64,000 bases of DNA. It comes from Dorea sp. AF36-15AT (GTDB lineage: Bacteria; Bacillota; Clostridia; Lachnospirales; Lachnospiraceae). Of the stretch, positions 1-9,034 are shown piece by piece. The notes beneath the pieces were generated by a model. It had not been told where the DNA came from, made no database searches, and saw only the letters and a program-made list of their open reading frames with translations. The stretch spans positions 49,245 through 113,244 of the forward strand of contig NZ_QUDV01000010.1 of the NCBI RefSeq assembly GCF_003477705.1, written 5' to 3'. Within the stretch, counting starts at the first letter, position 1. Every line of letters starts with the position of its first letter. The translations under genes were made by a program, and so were the position numbers.

Positions 1-126
1 GATACTGTTACGGGTATCTTCTGCTGCGATCATATCCACTTCTTTCAATGTCCGAATTACCCGAAATGTCATATCTTCCAGATTACCGATTGGTGTCGCA
101 CACAAATATAATGTTCCCGGATTCAT
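1..126 (-). CDS. rsmI: 16S rRNA (cytidine-2'-O)-methyltransferase RsmI, N-terminal part
   Basis: Only the first 42 codons are inside the window; the gene continues past the left edge. The start reads [19 protein letters not shown], which carries the TPIGNL motif typical of the RsmI/YabC family, and later AEDTR. RsmI methylates the 2'-hydroxyl of C1402 in 16S rRNA with SAM (family knowledge). A clear AGGAGG lies 7 bases before the ATG. It follows the yabB-like methyltransferase in the same direction, the order seen in Bacillus subtilis, so it is probably the tail of the holB-ricT operon. Confidence 0.88.
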   Translation of the reverse strand, partial: MNPGTLYLCATPIGNLEDMTFRVIRTLKEVDMIAAEDTRNSI

Positions 127-179
127 AATTATCCTCCTGTAACTGTGCTTTATTTTTTATCTTTTACTCTGCCGTTCTG

Positions 180-959
180 CTATCTCTCTTCCCGGCTCTT
201 CTTCATATCGCCGTACATAGCCAGTACTTCTTCTGTATAACTTCCATCCTGTTCATATACGATCAGCGGTGCTTCCACCTGCATCCGTGGTCTGCTATTC
301 TTCATGCCTTCAATCAACACCATACTCGGTTCCTTATCGACTCTGGAATATACGAGACGCATCCGCTTCGGTTCCAGCTTTGCCCTGCACATCTCACACA
401 TGATTTCCGGCAGCCGGAATGGACGATGAACCATATAGAATCTGCCCTTGTCTTTCAATAACTTCGCACTCTGTTCTACCACATCCTGCAGTGTGCAGTA
501 CACTTCATGTCTGGCAATGTACTTGGCTTCGTTGTCATTTTTCAGACCATGCTCTCCGATCATATACGGAGGATTTACCGTAATAACTTCAAAAGAGGCT
601 GCGCCATACAGGGCTGCCGCCTCTTTGATATCTCCGGTCTTTATCTCGATTTTCTGTTCCAGATCATTATACTGCACACTCCGTCTCGCCATATCCGCGC
701 TGGCTTCCTGAATCTCCAACCCGCCGTAAAATGCGCCCTGATTCTTGGATTCCAGCAGAATCGGAATCACACCGGTTCCGGTTCCAAGATCCAATGCTTT
801 CTCGCCACGCTTCACACGGGCAAAAGACGACAGCAACACTGCATCAATACCAAAACAGAATCTGGACGGATCCTGGATCAGATAATATCCGCCCGTCTGC
901 AGATCATCCAGACGCTCGCCTGGATGGATCAGCTCATTCTTATCGTATTCTCTACTCAT
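180..959 (-). CDS. yabB: tRNA1(Val) adenine-N6 methyltransferase family protein (YabB/TrmN6)
   Basis: This 259-residue class I SAM-dependent methyltransferase has the SAM-binding DLGTGTG motif near residue 57 and the N6-adenine signature NPPY near residue 128. Family members methylate A37 of tRNA-Val. The start codon overlaps the end of ricT by 8 bases, which implies translational coupling. The neighbours holB, ricT and rsmI match the conserved Firmicutes cluster, which strengthens the call. The exact tRNA target in this organism is inferred. Confidence 0.9.
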   Translation of the reverse strand: MSREYDKNELIHPGERLDDLQTGGYYLIQDPSRFCFGIDAVLLSSFARVKRGEKALDLGTGTGVIPILLESKNQGAFYGGLEIQEASADMARRSVQYNDLEQKIEIKTGDIKEAAALYGAASFEVITVNPPYMIGEHGLKNDNEAKYIARHEVYCTLQDVVEQSAKLLKDKGRFYMVHRPFRLPEIMCEMCRAKLEPKRMRLVYSRVDKEPSMVLIEGMKNSRPRMQVEAPLIVYEQDGSYTEEVLAMYGDMKKSREER

Positions 960-1860
960 CGTTTAATTTGGATGCTCCATTCTTCTCTTCCAGACCTCTG
1001 AGTTCCTTCATTTCTTCCTTAGAAACACGATTATTCTTTCTGCGGCGCGGTTTGAATCGAAGTTCATCCACTTTATAATCACGAACTTCCTTTTCGTCAT
1101 TATCCAGTGATACAATAACCTTAACCGTCTGACGCAGTACATTTACCGACTGTACTTCTCCCTTCAGCTTCTCCGGTGTGGTCACATAGTCGCCGATAGA
1201 TGGTAAATGACTGTTCAGCTCTTCGTATGTCTCTTCCTCATTGGTCAGACAGCACATCAATCGTCCACACACACCTGAAATCTTAGTCGGATTCAATGAC
1301 AGATTCTGCTCCTTCGCCATCTTGATCGATACCGGTGCAAATTCTGTCAGATAAGTATGACAGCACAGCGGTCTTCCGCAAATGCCAATGCCTCCGCGGA
1401 TCTTTGTCTCATCGCGGACGCCAATCTGCCGCAATTCGATTCTGGTGCGGAATACACTTGCCAGATCCTTTACCAGTTCGCGGAAGTCGATACGTCCATC
1501 CGCGGTAAAATAAAACAGTACTTTGTTATTATCAAATGTATATTCTGCATCGATCAGTTTCATTTCCAACCCGTGCTTGCGGATCTTTTCCTGACAGATC
1601 TTAAATGCCTCTTTTTCCTTTTCCCGGTTCTTTGCCTCTCTCCGCACATCATCCTGTGTGGCAATTCGGATAACCGGTTTCAATGGCTGGGATATCTGAT
1701 CATCCGGCACCTCTTTTATACCGGTCACCACTGAACCAAACTCCACGCCACGCGCAGTCTCTACGATTACTTTATCTCCCGCTTTCAGTTCCAGTCCTCC
1801 TGGCGAGAAGAAATAGATTTTTCCTGCCGTGCGGAATCTTACTCCAATTACTTTTATCAT
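952..1860 (-). CDS. ricT: RicT/YaaT, PSP1 domain iron-sulfur protein
   Basis: The 302-residue protein carries the PSP1 domain and two conserved cysteine clusters, CGRPLCC (C161, C166, C167) and CGRLMCC (C198, C203, C204). In B. subtilis RicT joins RicA and RicF in a complex that binds [4Fe-4S] clusters and helps RNase Y mature mRNAs, affecting sporulation and biofilm (established for the family). The C-terminal tail is strongly basic. It starts directly after the holB stop codon and overlaps the next gene, so it sits inside a tight operon. Confidence 0.92.
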   Translation of the reverse strand: MIKVIGVRFRTAGKIYFFSPGGLELKAGDKVIVETARGVEFGSVVTGIKEVPDDQISQPLKPVIRIATQDDVRREAKNREKEKEAFKICQEKIRKHGLEMKLIDAEYTFDNNKVLFYFTADGRIDFRELVKDLASVFRTRIELRQIGVRDETKIRGGIGICGRPLCCHTYLTEFAPVSIKMAKEQNLSLNPTKISGVCGRLMCCLTNEEETYEELNSHLPSIGDYVTTPEKLKGEVQSVNVLRQTVKVIVSLDNDEKEVRDYKVDELRFKPRRRKNNRVSKEEMKELRGLEEKNGASKLNDE

Positions 1861-2853
1861 TTAGCCGTTCTCCTTTATTGTAAGACACAGAAGCTCCATA
1901 ACCAGCTCGAAATTAACATTCGCATCCAGTCTGGTCTTCGCCTTTTCAAGACTTTCCAGTATCAGCTCGATACCTTCATATGAACTTCTGGTCGCCTGCT
2001 CCTTGATGCTGGATACCTGATCCTTAAATACAATCTCATTCACATCTTTGGTCGCCTTATATAATAACACATCTCGATACCATATCATAATAATATCCAG
2101 ATAATCATTGATTTCTAATTTATATGTCTGACATCTCTTGATCGCTTTTTCGATCTCGCTGATTTCCATATCATGGATATATTTCAAAAGCTGTACTACT
2201 TCATCACGGATCTCCCCGAAATGTTCGGACTGTGCCAGCATGATTGCTTTGCCCATATTGCCCTGTGCAAATGCTGTACAGATATCAGCCTTGTAATCCG
2301 GTACTTCCAGCTTCTCCATCAGGTATTTGCGGATCAGCTTATCGCGGATATTGCGCAGCTTCAACATGACACATCTGGAAGTGATGGTCGGAAGAAGCTT
2401 CTCTGCATTCTCAGTCAGAAGAAAGATCACCGCATACTCCGGTGGCTCTTCCAATGTCTTCAGCAATGCATTCTGCGCCTGCGTCGTCATCAGATCTGCC
2501 TCCGGCACAATATAAATCTTATATGGTCCCTGATACGGCTTGATCTCAATATCGTTATTCAGCTGTGTACGAATGTCATCCACACTGATCGTATTCGGCT
2601 TCTCATGCTGCACCCAGATTACATCCGGATGATTGCCACTATCTGTCTGTTTGCAGGAATGACACTTGTTACAAGGCGAACTTCCCTGTTCCTCACAAAG
2701 CAGCGTCTCTGCAAAAAGCGTTGCCAGCATCTTCTTACCCGAACCACGTTCTCCGTTTAGAATGTACGCATGAGAAACCTTATTGGCGTTCACTGCGTTC
2801 TGAATATATTCGATAATATTTTTATGTCCTACTACGTCCTTAAAGCTTCCCAT
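1861..2853 (-). CDS. holB: DNA polymerase III subunit delta'
   Basis: This 330-residue clamp-loader AAA+ protein opens with GHKNIIEYIQ and a P-loop GERGSGKK (residues 34-41). A zinc module uses C53, C61, C64 and C67. The LLKTLEEPP segment and the TITSRC sensor/arginine-finger motif are typical of delta'. It loads the beta clamp onto DNA together with delta and tau. Its start overlaps the end of the upstream kinase-like gene by 14 bases, and it is followed at once by ricT, the usual order in Firmicutes. Confidence 0.93.
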   Translation of the reverse strand: MGSFKDVVGHKNIIEYIQNAVNANKVSHAYILNGERGSGKKMLATLFAETLLCEEQGSSPCNKCHSCKQTDSGNHPDVIWVQHEKPNTISVDDIRTQLNNDIEIKPYQGPYKIYIVPEADLMTTQAQNALLKTLEEPPEYAVIFLLTENAEKLLPTITSRCVMLKLRNIRDKLIRKYLMEKLEVPDYKADICTAFAQGNMGKAIMLAQSEHFGEIRDEVVQLLKYIHDMEISEIEKAIKRCQTYKLEINDYLDIIMIWYRDVLLYKATKDVNEIVFKDQVSSIKEQATRSSYEGIELILESLEKAKTRLDANVNFELVMELLCLTIKENG

Positions 2854-3427
2854 TGCACATCACTCCTGTTATCTCATTTAGACATGTCTCCATGTCCGTA
2901 TTTCTATATCTTTTATCTATCCCGAGACGCTTCAGATTCTCCTCGCAGAAATCTTCTTCATCCGCAAGAAATCTCCGACACATCTCTTTATACTTTGGAA
3001 CTGCCTGTCTGCGCTCCCGTTCCAGTGCTCTTGCAAGCCGTTCCCCATCTTCCACTTCTATATAGATCGGAACCAGATGCTCCGCACCATAATATTCCCG
3101 GATCTTCTCATAGGTCTCCAGTGTGCCGATCAGCAGATAATCACCTTGCTCCAGGTCAATCTGACCGTCATCTACGGTAAAATATTTCCAGATACCATGT
3201 ACCGTGTTATATGCCCGAAGCTCCACGATCTTACCGTCTGTTTCCAGCTCGGCAAGCTGCTTATCATCCACGAAATGATATTCCACTCCGTCCTGCTCGC
3301 CTTCCCGGATCGGTCTGGTCGTATACGGCACTACCCTGTGTATCTGCGGCAGTCGCTCCAGAACCTTCTGATACAGCGTATCCTTTCCTGATGAACTTTT
3401 CCCCATCATGCAATATATCTTCCCCAT
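2840..3427 (-). CDS. guanylate kinase-like nucleotide kinase
   Basis: The 195-residue protein begins MGKIYCMMGKSSSGKDT, with a P-loop at residues 9-16, and continues with PYTTRPIREGEQDGVEYHF, the GMP-binding signature of guanylate kinases. Later there is a lid-like RALERERR segment. The place between the decarboxylase and holB is where B. subtilis has tmk, so this may be a lineage-specific replacement in the cluster. It may not be the only or main Gmk of the cell. Nucleotide kinase activity is likely; the substrate is inferred from the PYTTRP motif. Confidence 0.8.
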   Translation of the reverse strand: MGKIYCMMGKSSSGKDTLYQKVLERLPQIHRVVPYTTRPIREGEQDGVEYHFVDDKQLAELETDGKIVELRAYNTVHGIWKYFTVDDGQIDLEQGDYLLIGTLETYEKIREYYGAEHLVPIYIEVEDGERLARALERERRQAVPKYKEMCRRFLADEEDFCEENLKRLGIDKRYRNTDMETCLNEITGVMCNGKL

Positions 3428-3473
3428 GTCTGATCCTCATTCTCTTGTGTATCTTACTATATCTACAGTCATT

Positions 3474-4922
3474 TTACCAGTTTTTTTGCACTCGCAGATA
3501 ATCGTCTTTTTCTAATCCCTCTATGGAAAATCCTACTTTTCGGTAATCTTGCAGCAAGCTTACCGCCTCTTCTGTCACCTGTTCACCCGGCACGATCAAC
3601 GGACTTCCCGGCGGATAAAGATAGGCATATTCCACTGATATTCTGCCCACACTCTCTTCCCATAATACCATCTCGGTCTCTTCCAATGGAATTTCCAGAG
3701 CCCTGGCACTGTTCATGACCTGCGGATTCTTAGGGAGTCTTCCCATAGCATCCTCCATAGCTTCCACCACATCATTCAGCGCCATCTGTTTGCCCACGTT
3801 CATCTGCTCATTTTTCAATCCAATCTCGCTGTCTATCTCCAGAAATGCCTTTACTAATCTCTGAAAACCTTCATCCGTATCACTGACCGACGTCATTGCA
3901 ATCACATAAGTCCCTGCCGCCATCTCCATCTGCAAATGGTATTTCACACGCAAAATGCGATACAGTTCCCTTCCACTAAGGCCAACTCCCTTCGCCGATA
4001 CGACAATCTTAGACCAATCATAATGCTCCGTCTCCAAAAGCTTCAAGTACTTCATCTGCTTCAGCTGCGCCCGGGCTTCCTGCAATCTCTTCACATACGG
4101 TACAAACATCTCGTCTCGTTTTTCTGCCAGCAGATGCACGCAGTTATCGATCGACGCCATCAACACATACGAAGGGCTGCTGGACTGCAGCATATCCAGA
4201 TAACGGAAGATCCGTCTGCGATCTGCAAGTTCACCCTGTACATGCAAAATAGCTGTCTGTGTAAGCGACGGCAGTGTCTTGTGAACGCTGTGAATTACCA
4301 CATCAGCTCCTTTTGCCAGTGCATTTTTATCAAAATACGGATGAAATCCCAGATGTGCTCCATGTGCCTCATCCACGATCAGTGGAATACCATATGCATG
4401 CACCACTGCGGCAATTCCTTCCACATCAGAAATCACGCCATCATATGTCGGAGACACGATTACCACAGCGCGTATGTCCGAATGCTCCATAAGCGCAGTC
4501 TTCACTGCGCTTACAGAAATATAAGTATTCAGATGTAAATCCTCATCAAATTCCGGATACAGATAGACCGGATTTAATTCATTCAGATAGACTGCGTGAT
4601 AGACTGATTTGTGGCATTGTCTGGCAAATAATATCTTATCGCCCTTCTTCGTGCAGCCAAGTATCGCACTCAGGATTCCTACTGTACTTCCATTCACCAG
4701 AAAACGGCTTTCTTCCGCGCCGTACACTCTGGCTGTCAGCTCCTGCGCATCTTTCAGAATTCCACTTGCGTGATGAAGATCATCAAACCCTTCAATCTCC
4801 GTGATATCGATTCCAAATGGAAGATTGTCGCCCCAGGATGCCTGTCTCTTATGCCCCGGCATATGGAATCCATAATAATCCGATGCCTGGTAAGCACTCA
4901 ATCTGTCATATAATCTCTCCAT
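3474..4922 (-). CDS. Orn/Lys/Arg decarboxylase family PLP enzyme (YaaO-like)
   Basis: This is a 482-residue fold-type I PLP enzyme. It has the N-terminal HMPGHKR motif, DEAHGAH at residues 184-190 and the PLP lysine in SVHKTLPSL (K215). The C-terminal segment with PPGSPLIVPGE matches the Orn/Lys/Arg decarboxylase C-terminal domain. It is short compared with inducible acid-stress decarboxylases (over 700 residues), like B. subtilis YaaO or SpeA. It probably makes a polyamine precursor, but the amino acid used cannot be told from sequence. It is the first gene of the holB-ricT run. Confidence 0.88.
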   Translation of the reverse strand: MERLYDRLSAYQASDYYGFHMPGHKRQASWGDNLPFGIDITEIEGFDDLHHASGILKDAQELTARVYGAEESRFLVNGSTVGILSAILGCTKKGDKILFARQCHKSVYHAVYLNELNPVYLYPEFDEDLHLNTYISVSAVKTALMEHSDIRAVVIVSPTYDGVISDVEGIAAVVHAYGIPLIVDEAHGAHLGFHPYFDKNALAKGADVVIHSVHKTLPSLTQTAILHVQGELADRRRIFRYLDMLQSSSPSYVLMASIDNCVHLLAEKRDEMFVPYVKRLQEARAQLKQMKYLKLLETEHYDWSKIVVSAKGVGLSGRELYRILRVKYHLQMEMAAGTYVIAMTSVSDTDEGFQRLVKAFLEIDSEIGLKNEQMNVGKQMALNDVVEAMEDAMGRLPKNPQVMNSARALEIPLEETEMVLWEESVGRISVEYAYLYPPGSPLIVPGEQVTEEAVSLLQDYRKVGFSIEGLEKDDYLRVQKNW

Positions 4923-5050
4923 ATTACCATCCTTATTCTTATGATGAACTTTTTATCTATTTTACCAGTTTACATACCTTATATCAAGATATGCCGTCTA
5001 ATTTGTCTCGCATTTGACTCTCCACTTTCAAGAAGATCTTCTTCTCATTA

Positions 5051-5902
5051 TCATGCCAGATATTCTTCCAAAATTTCCCGAATCAACACTTCCTTAGATA
5101 CATTTTTATCCTGCCTTGCAGATGCCGGCTTTGTCACAGGCTCCCTTGCAGGCTCTCTTGCAGAAACTTTCTCTGCTTCTCTTTTAGGGACTTTCTCTGC
5201 TTCTCTTTCAGGGATTTTCTCCGCTTCTCTTATGGTTTCCCTTATGGAGTCTCTTGGCGGTTCCTTTACCGGTATATTTTCAGACATCAGTTCCGGAATA
5301 GGCTCCTGTTTCATTTCCTGCTTCTTCTCTGGCATAATCTCCGGTACTGATTCTTCTTCGTATTTTGGCATACTCTTTTCCCGGCTCTTTTCGTATTTGC
5401 GCGCACAGAAATTATCCAGATAATCTACCATATATGTGCGTATTGCCTGCAGACGATAATTCTCATCTACTGACACCCGCAGTGCAAATAAAATAACACC
5501 TGCGGCCAGTCCAAATGCGCCATTACGCAGTACCTGATCATTCATTCCATGAAGCATGTATTCTCCAAATGCTGCCAATACACCGATTGCCGCACAGATC
5601 CACGCCGTCCCCTTTTCTAATCTTCGCCAGCTGTGAAGTGATAATCCTGCAATCCGGTATTCATATATGTATTTCTCCACAAACACTTCCACATTCTGCA
5701 CGCGATCACTTACCATGCATGCATGCTCATATTTTGCCCGGATCAGGCGCATCAACGGATGCGTACTTTTCCCCATATTTGCTGCCGCCCATACCAGTTT
5801 CTTAAGCGTCAGCCCTGTAATAATTTTACTGATCAGCCCGATCGATGCCACAGCCCCCAGCAACACAAACTGCAAATGCCTGTCCATTATCATTTCCAAC
5901 AT
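5051..5902 (-). CDS. membrane protein with long charged, repeat-bearing tail
   Basis: I do not recognise a named family. The 283-residue protein shows three hydrophobic segments (about residues 9-30, 99-120 and 128-148) with a basic, helical loop between the first two. After about residue 165 it becomes a cytoplasmic-looking tail of Glu, Arg, Lys and Pro with imperfect repeats of the type REAEKVPK and REAEKVSA, encoded by direct DNA repeats near 5155-5240. The end (VLIREILEEYLA) may form a helix. The start could be the ATG three or five codons further in. It stands alone between the decarboxylase and mtnN. Confidence 0.6.
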   Translation of the reverse strand: MLEMIMDRHLQFVLLGAVASIGLISKIITGLTLKKLVWAAANMGKSTHPLMRLIRAKYEHACMVSDRVQNVEVFVEKYIYEYRIAGLSLHSWRRLEKGTAWICAAIGVLAAFGEYMLHGMNDQVLRNGAFGLAAGVILFALRVSVDENYRLQAIRTYMVDYLDNFCARKYEKSREKSMPKYEEESVPEIMPEKKQEMKQEPIPELMSENIPVKEPPRDSIRETIREAEKIPEREAEKVPKREAEKVSAREPAREPVTKPASARQDKNVSKEVLIREILEEYLA

Positions 5903-6062
5903 AATAAATGCCCTCCTTCTTTGTTTCGATTATACTCGAAACGCCGAACGAGGGCGAAAAAAACGTTCTTCATATTTCGCATAGAGTTCTGCGAGTTTTC
6001 TCATATTCTGTCAGGCTTGTCCATCTCTGTCAGATCTGGTCACCTCGCATTCAGCCATAACG

Positions 6063-6758
6063 CTACGCAAGCTTTGTCATTAATTTCTCCACAAGTCGTA
6101 CACTGTGGGCAATTGCTTTCTTCTCAAAAGTCGGATAGTCCTCAGATGCACTGCCATCTGCCTTGTCCGAAATAGCACGAATAATGACATACGAAATGTC
6201 ATTGAGGTATGCAGTATGCGCAATTGCAGCTCCCTCCATCTCCGTACACAGTCCGCCAAAATTACTGCGGATCTTCTCTTTCACTTCATCAGAAGCAACA
6301 AACTGATCTCCGCTTACCACTCTTCCGGTAAATGTATGAATATCCGGATTCGCTTCCTCATTCGCCTCTACTGCCAGGCGAATCAGCTTCTCATCTGCCG
6401 GAAACGCCAGAATATCCATTCTCGGCACTTCTCCCAACGGATAACCAAATGCAGTTGCATCCATATCATGATGAAGTGCATCGGTAGAAATCACCATATC
6501 TCCAATATCAATCTTTGCATCCAGCGAACCCGCGATTCCTGTATTAATCAATGTATCTACATGAAATTCCGATGCCAGAATCTGTGCACACACTGCTGCA
6601 TTGACCTTACCAATACCGCTGCGCACCACAGTCACCTCTTTACCTTCCAGCTTACCTGTCACAAATTGCATAGAAGCCCGGTCTGTTACCTTCTCCACTT
6701 CCATCTTCTCTTTTAACGCTGCTACTTCTTCATCCATAGCTCCGATAATACCGATCAT
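6063..6758 (-). CDS. mtnN: 5'-methylthioadenosine/S-adenosylhomocysteine nucleosidase
   Basis: The 231-residue protein starts MIGIIGAMDEEV and contains TGIAGSL, a substrate-contact block VASDEVKEK, the ribose-contact segment with TEMEGAAIAH, and the catalytic Asp in the RAISDKADGSA block near the end. These are standard MtnN landmarks. The enzyme cleaves adenine from methylthioadenosine and SAH, so it recycles by-products of polyamine and methyl transfer reactions and feeds autoinducer-2 chemistry. Length is normal for the family. An AGGAGG lies before the ATG. Confidence 0.95.
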   Translation of the reverse strand: MIGIIGAMDEEVAALKEKMEVEKVTDRASMQFVTGKLEGKEVTVVRSGIGKVNAAVCAQILASEFHVDTLINTGIAGSLDAKIDIGDMVISTDALHHDMDATAFGYPLGEVPRMDILAFPADEKLIRLAVEANEEANPDIHTFTGRVVSGDQFVASDEVKEKIRSNFGGLCTEMEGAAIAHTAYLNDISYVIIRAISDKADGSASEDYPTFEKKAIAHSVRLVEKLMTKLA

Positions 6759-6920
6759 GTCTCATCCTCCTTTTCTATCTCCGCTAGTATACCATGTTTT
6801 TCATGACGACTCTATAATTCTGTGCACATTTTTACTCTGGTATTTTCTATCTGCTTCTGTTATAATTCCGATAGTCTTTAATCAAGACTCAATATTAATT
6901 ATGATAGGAGGATTTAAGAT

Positions 6921-7163
6921 ATGCAGTATAAAACACGCGGCACCTGTTCACAGCTGATCAATCTGGAGCTGGACGGTGATGTAATAAAATCAGTAGAATT
7001 CATCGGTGGATGTGACGGCAATCTGCAGGGCATCTCAAAACTGGTAACCGGCATGAAGGCCGAAGATGCCATCAAGCGTCTGGAAGGAATCCAGTGCGGA
7101 TTCAAGCCAACATCCTGTCCGGACCAGCTCGCAAAAGCACTTCGTCAGGCATTGGCACAGTAA
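6921..7163 (+). CDS. TSCPD domain protein (TIGR03905-type)
   Basis: An 80-residue protein that begins with QYKTRGTCSQ and carries the diagnostic TSCPDQLAKAL motif near its end, plus GGCDGNLQGIS in the middle. The conserved cysteines suggest metal or cofactor binding. TSCPD domains also occur at the C terminus of B12-dependent ribonucleotide reductases, but the function of this stand-alone form is not established. It has a strong AGGAGG eight bases before the start and its own terminator. Confidence 0.9.
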   Translation: MQYKTRGTCSQLINLELDGDVIKSVEFIGGCDGNLQGISKLVTGMKAEDAIKRLEGIQCGFKPTSCPDQLAKALRQALAQ

Positions 7164-7191
7164 GCATTCATAAATACGTGTAACCTGATTT

Positions 7192-7231
7192 AAGGAAAAG
7201 AGACCGTCTCCCTCGGTCTCTTTTCCTTTTT
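7192..7231 (+). terminator. rho-independent terminator after the TSCPD gene
   Basis: The arms AAAAGAGACCG and CGGTCTCTTTT pair around a short CCTC-type loop and are followed by a T-rich run. It lies 29 bases after the TSCPD stop codon. Confidence 0.85.
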
Positions 7232-7247
7232 CGTGCTGTTTACTGTT

Positions 7248-7486
7248 CACTTTTGTCTCTCCACTTCCAAAAGCCACAGCAGCACTTTTCCATATTCAGT
7301 TTTCATTAATACAAGAACAGATGACGCTGCCAGGCTCTCCGGCTGTTCTGTCCACCTATGATTCGGGGCGGCCGCATATATCCCTACGACCTGATATGTT
7401 GTGTGGAACCCAGAGAATCTGTCTCCTGTTTGTTCTCTACTATCCTCATAGACTTCCGTTACAGCTTTCCTACCAGAACTTATGCA
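7248..7486 (-). pseudogene. unassigned open stretch between two genes
   Basis: The gap 7232-7529 holds no convincing gene. On the minus strand a frame stays open for about 80 codons from 7486 to the TGA at 7248, without a start codon or ribosome-binding site. Its G+C looks like coding DNA and it contains blocks such as GIYAAAPNHRWTEQPE. It could be the decayed 3' end of a gene related to the upstream secreted protein, or chance. A perfect small hairpin AGGAACC/GGTTCCT lies at about 7495-7511. Confidence 0.25.
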
Positions 7487-7529
7487 TCAACGTCAGGAAC
7501 CTGCGGTTCCTGTGGGGAATGTGACGTCA

Positions 7530-8018
7530 CTATGGCTCCTCCACATATAGGCCATCCGTAAATGAACTACTCATGTCTCCATCCGCGGAATGAATACATT
7601 TCACTCGGTAATACCAATCGCCCTCTACTTCCAGTTTCTTACTGGTACTTACAAGATCTGCATCGGTATTCTCCTTATGCCAGGTCTCTACAACTTCCCA
7701 TTCCTCGTCTTCCCACTTTGCGCGTTCCACGATAACGGTAATCTGTATCGACTTACAGGTATGTTCACCGATAGTCGTTCCACCAGCATAAATCACACCC
7801 GCCTTGACTTTACGTATCTTCGAATAACCTACCTGAAGGTTTTCCCCTCTTGTAATCTTAGTATCTGTGCCTGTAGATTCAGTTTCATTTGTCAAATAGG
7901 AACCATCCAACATAGGCCTGTTGTCAGATGCTTCTGCTGACATACCGGTACTTGTACTCAGCAGTAAACAGATGAGCATTGAAAATGCACAGATTGTAGA
8001 TATCGCTCGTTTCTGCAT
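7530..8018 (-). CDS. secreted protein, DUF6147-like
   Basis: The mature product is about 162 residues, counted from the ATG at 8018, which has GGAG nine bases upstream; a TTG eight... codons further up is in frame but lacks a site. It starts MQKRAISTICAFSML with a signal peptide ending near SAEA. The rest is a beta-rich domain with ITRGENLQVGYSKI, a KEN/W-rich middle and a WYYRVKCIHSA block. It resembles small extracellular DUF6147 proteins of Lachnospiraceae (recalled, not searched). Function unknown. Confidence 0.7.
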   Translation of the reverse strand: MQKRAISTICAFSMLICLLLSTSTGMSAEASDNRPMLDGSYLTNETESTGTDTKITRGENLQVGYSKIRKVKAGVIYAGGTTIGEHTCKSIQITVIVERAKWEDEEWEVVETWHKENTDADLVSTSKKLEVEGDWYYRVKCIHSADGDMSSSFTDGLYVEEP

Positions 8019-8086
8019 AATATTCTCCGCAGCTACCAACTCTTCTCATATATATAGACAACCGAACTTGCAAAACCTGTCGTTTT

Positions 8087-8959
8087 TTAGGAAGGAAAAT
8101 GTAATTTTTTCAAAATTTCTTCAAAATCTGCTTTTTCTATAGTTCCTATCAACTGATAATAAACTCCCTGATACTCAAATGTTGCCGAATATCTCTTTTT
8201 TTTACTCTCAGGTAATTCATATTCCATAACTTTTGCCTTGAGTTTTCCTTTTTCCAAAGTATAACTATCTGTTATAGCATCTTCTAAATCAACTCCAATT
8301 AATTCCTCGTAATAAGATGAACTCATTACATAAGACACATTTGCACTACCATTTTTATAAAGCAACTGCGCCATTTCCATATCTTCATCAATTTCACAAT
8401 ATGAATACTTCATATTCTCATCAAATCGTACAACTCTCACTGGATCAAATCCCAACTGATCTCTTATCTCTTGATATGCTTGTTCTTCCGCTTCATTATC
8501 TATCGTTTTTGCTCTCTTCTTTGAATTATTTACCTTGGACACCTGCCTGTCTCCAACAGCCTGTTCCACCATCTCCACGATTCTCTTTGGTCCACCTACT
8601 CCTGTTGTCCCTATTCCTATCACAAGCACCAATACTGCTGCCGCAGCTGTGATCCGCTTCCGGTGATGTCGTCTTTTTGCTCTGGATTTTTCCTCCTCTT
8701 TCTCTTTTCTCCGCTTCTGTAACTCTCTGCCCAGACGTAGTGCTTCCTGGTCTTCTTCTGACAAGCCCTCCATCGCCGAATCTTCCGAATCTGCATCTTC
8801 ATGACCTGGGATCATCGCGTAGATTTTCCGTTCCATTTCTTCACTCGGCTCCGCAGACATTGCCTCTGGATCCGCTTCCACCATTTTTATAATTTCTTCT
8901 GCGTCCTTGTCGATTCCTTCCCATATTCTCTTTTCGTAATCGTTCAAATGCTCTTTCAT
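8087..8959 (-). CDS. anti-sigma-factor-like membrane protein (DUF4367-like)
   Basis: The 290-residue protein has an acidic cytoplasmic N-terminal region, a basic stretch (AKRRHHRKR), one transmembrane helix (about residues 104-124, AAAVLVLVIGIG) and an outside domain ending in a DUF4367-like fold (YQGVYYQLIGTIEKADFEEILKKL). This is the layout of anti-sigma partners of clostridial ECF factors. The likely partner is the ECF sigma gene at 10173-10724, which is 1.2 kb upstream in the same direction with murG between them on the opposite strand. The pairing is inferred. Confidence 0.6.
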   Translation of the reverse strand: MKEHLNDYEKRIWEGIDKDAEEIIKMVEADPEAMSAEPSEEMERKIYAMIPGHEDADSEDSAMEGLSEEDQEALRLGRELQKRRKEKEEEKSRAKRRHHRKRITAAAAVLVLVIGIGTTGVGGPKRIVEMVEQAVGDRQVSKVNNSKKRAKTIDNEAEEQAYQEIRDQLGFDPVRVVRFDENMKYSYCEIDEDMEMAQLLYKNGSANVSYVMSSSYYEELIGVDLEDAITDSYTLEKGKLKAKVMEYELPESKKKRYSATFEYQGVYYQLIGTIEKADFEEILKKLHFPS

Positions 8960-8975
8960 AACTTCCTCTTTTCAC

Positions 8976-9004
8976 TTGACCATCGCACTCCCCTCGTTTA
9001 CAAT
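8976..9004 (+). promoter_or_regulatory. promoter for murG
   Basis: TTGACC at 8976-8981 and TACAAT at 8999-9004 are separated by exactly 17 bases, 30 bases before the murG start. It lies in the divergent gap to the anti-sigma-like gene. Confidence 0.7.
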
Positions 9005-9034
9005 TACTTTATTGATATTGATTGGAGGCGCACT

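Noticed and set aside
5926..5943. Small inverted repeat TTTCGA/TCGAAA upstream of the membrane protein gene
   Set aside because: It overlaps a TATAAT but no suitable -35 element is present and the arms are only six bases, so its meaning cannot be judged.
8801..9034. Plus-strand extension of murG upstream of 9035
   Set aside because: It lies antisense to the anti-sigma-like gene and across the promoter; the ATG at 9035 has GGAGG and the usual MurG start.
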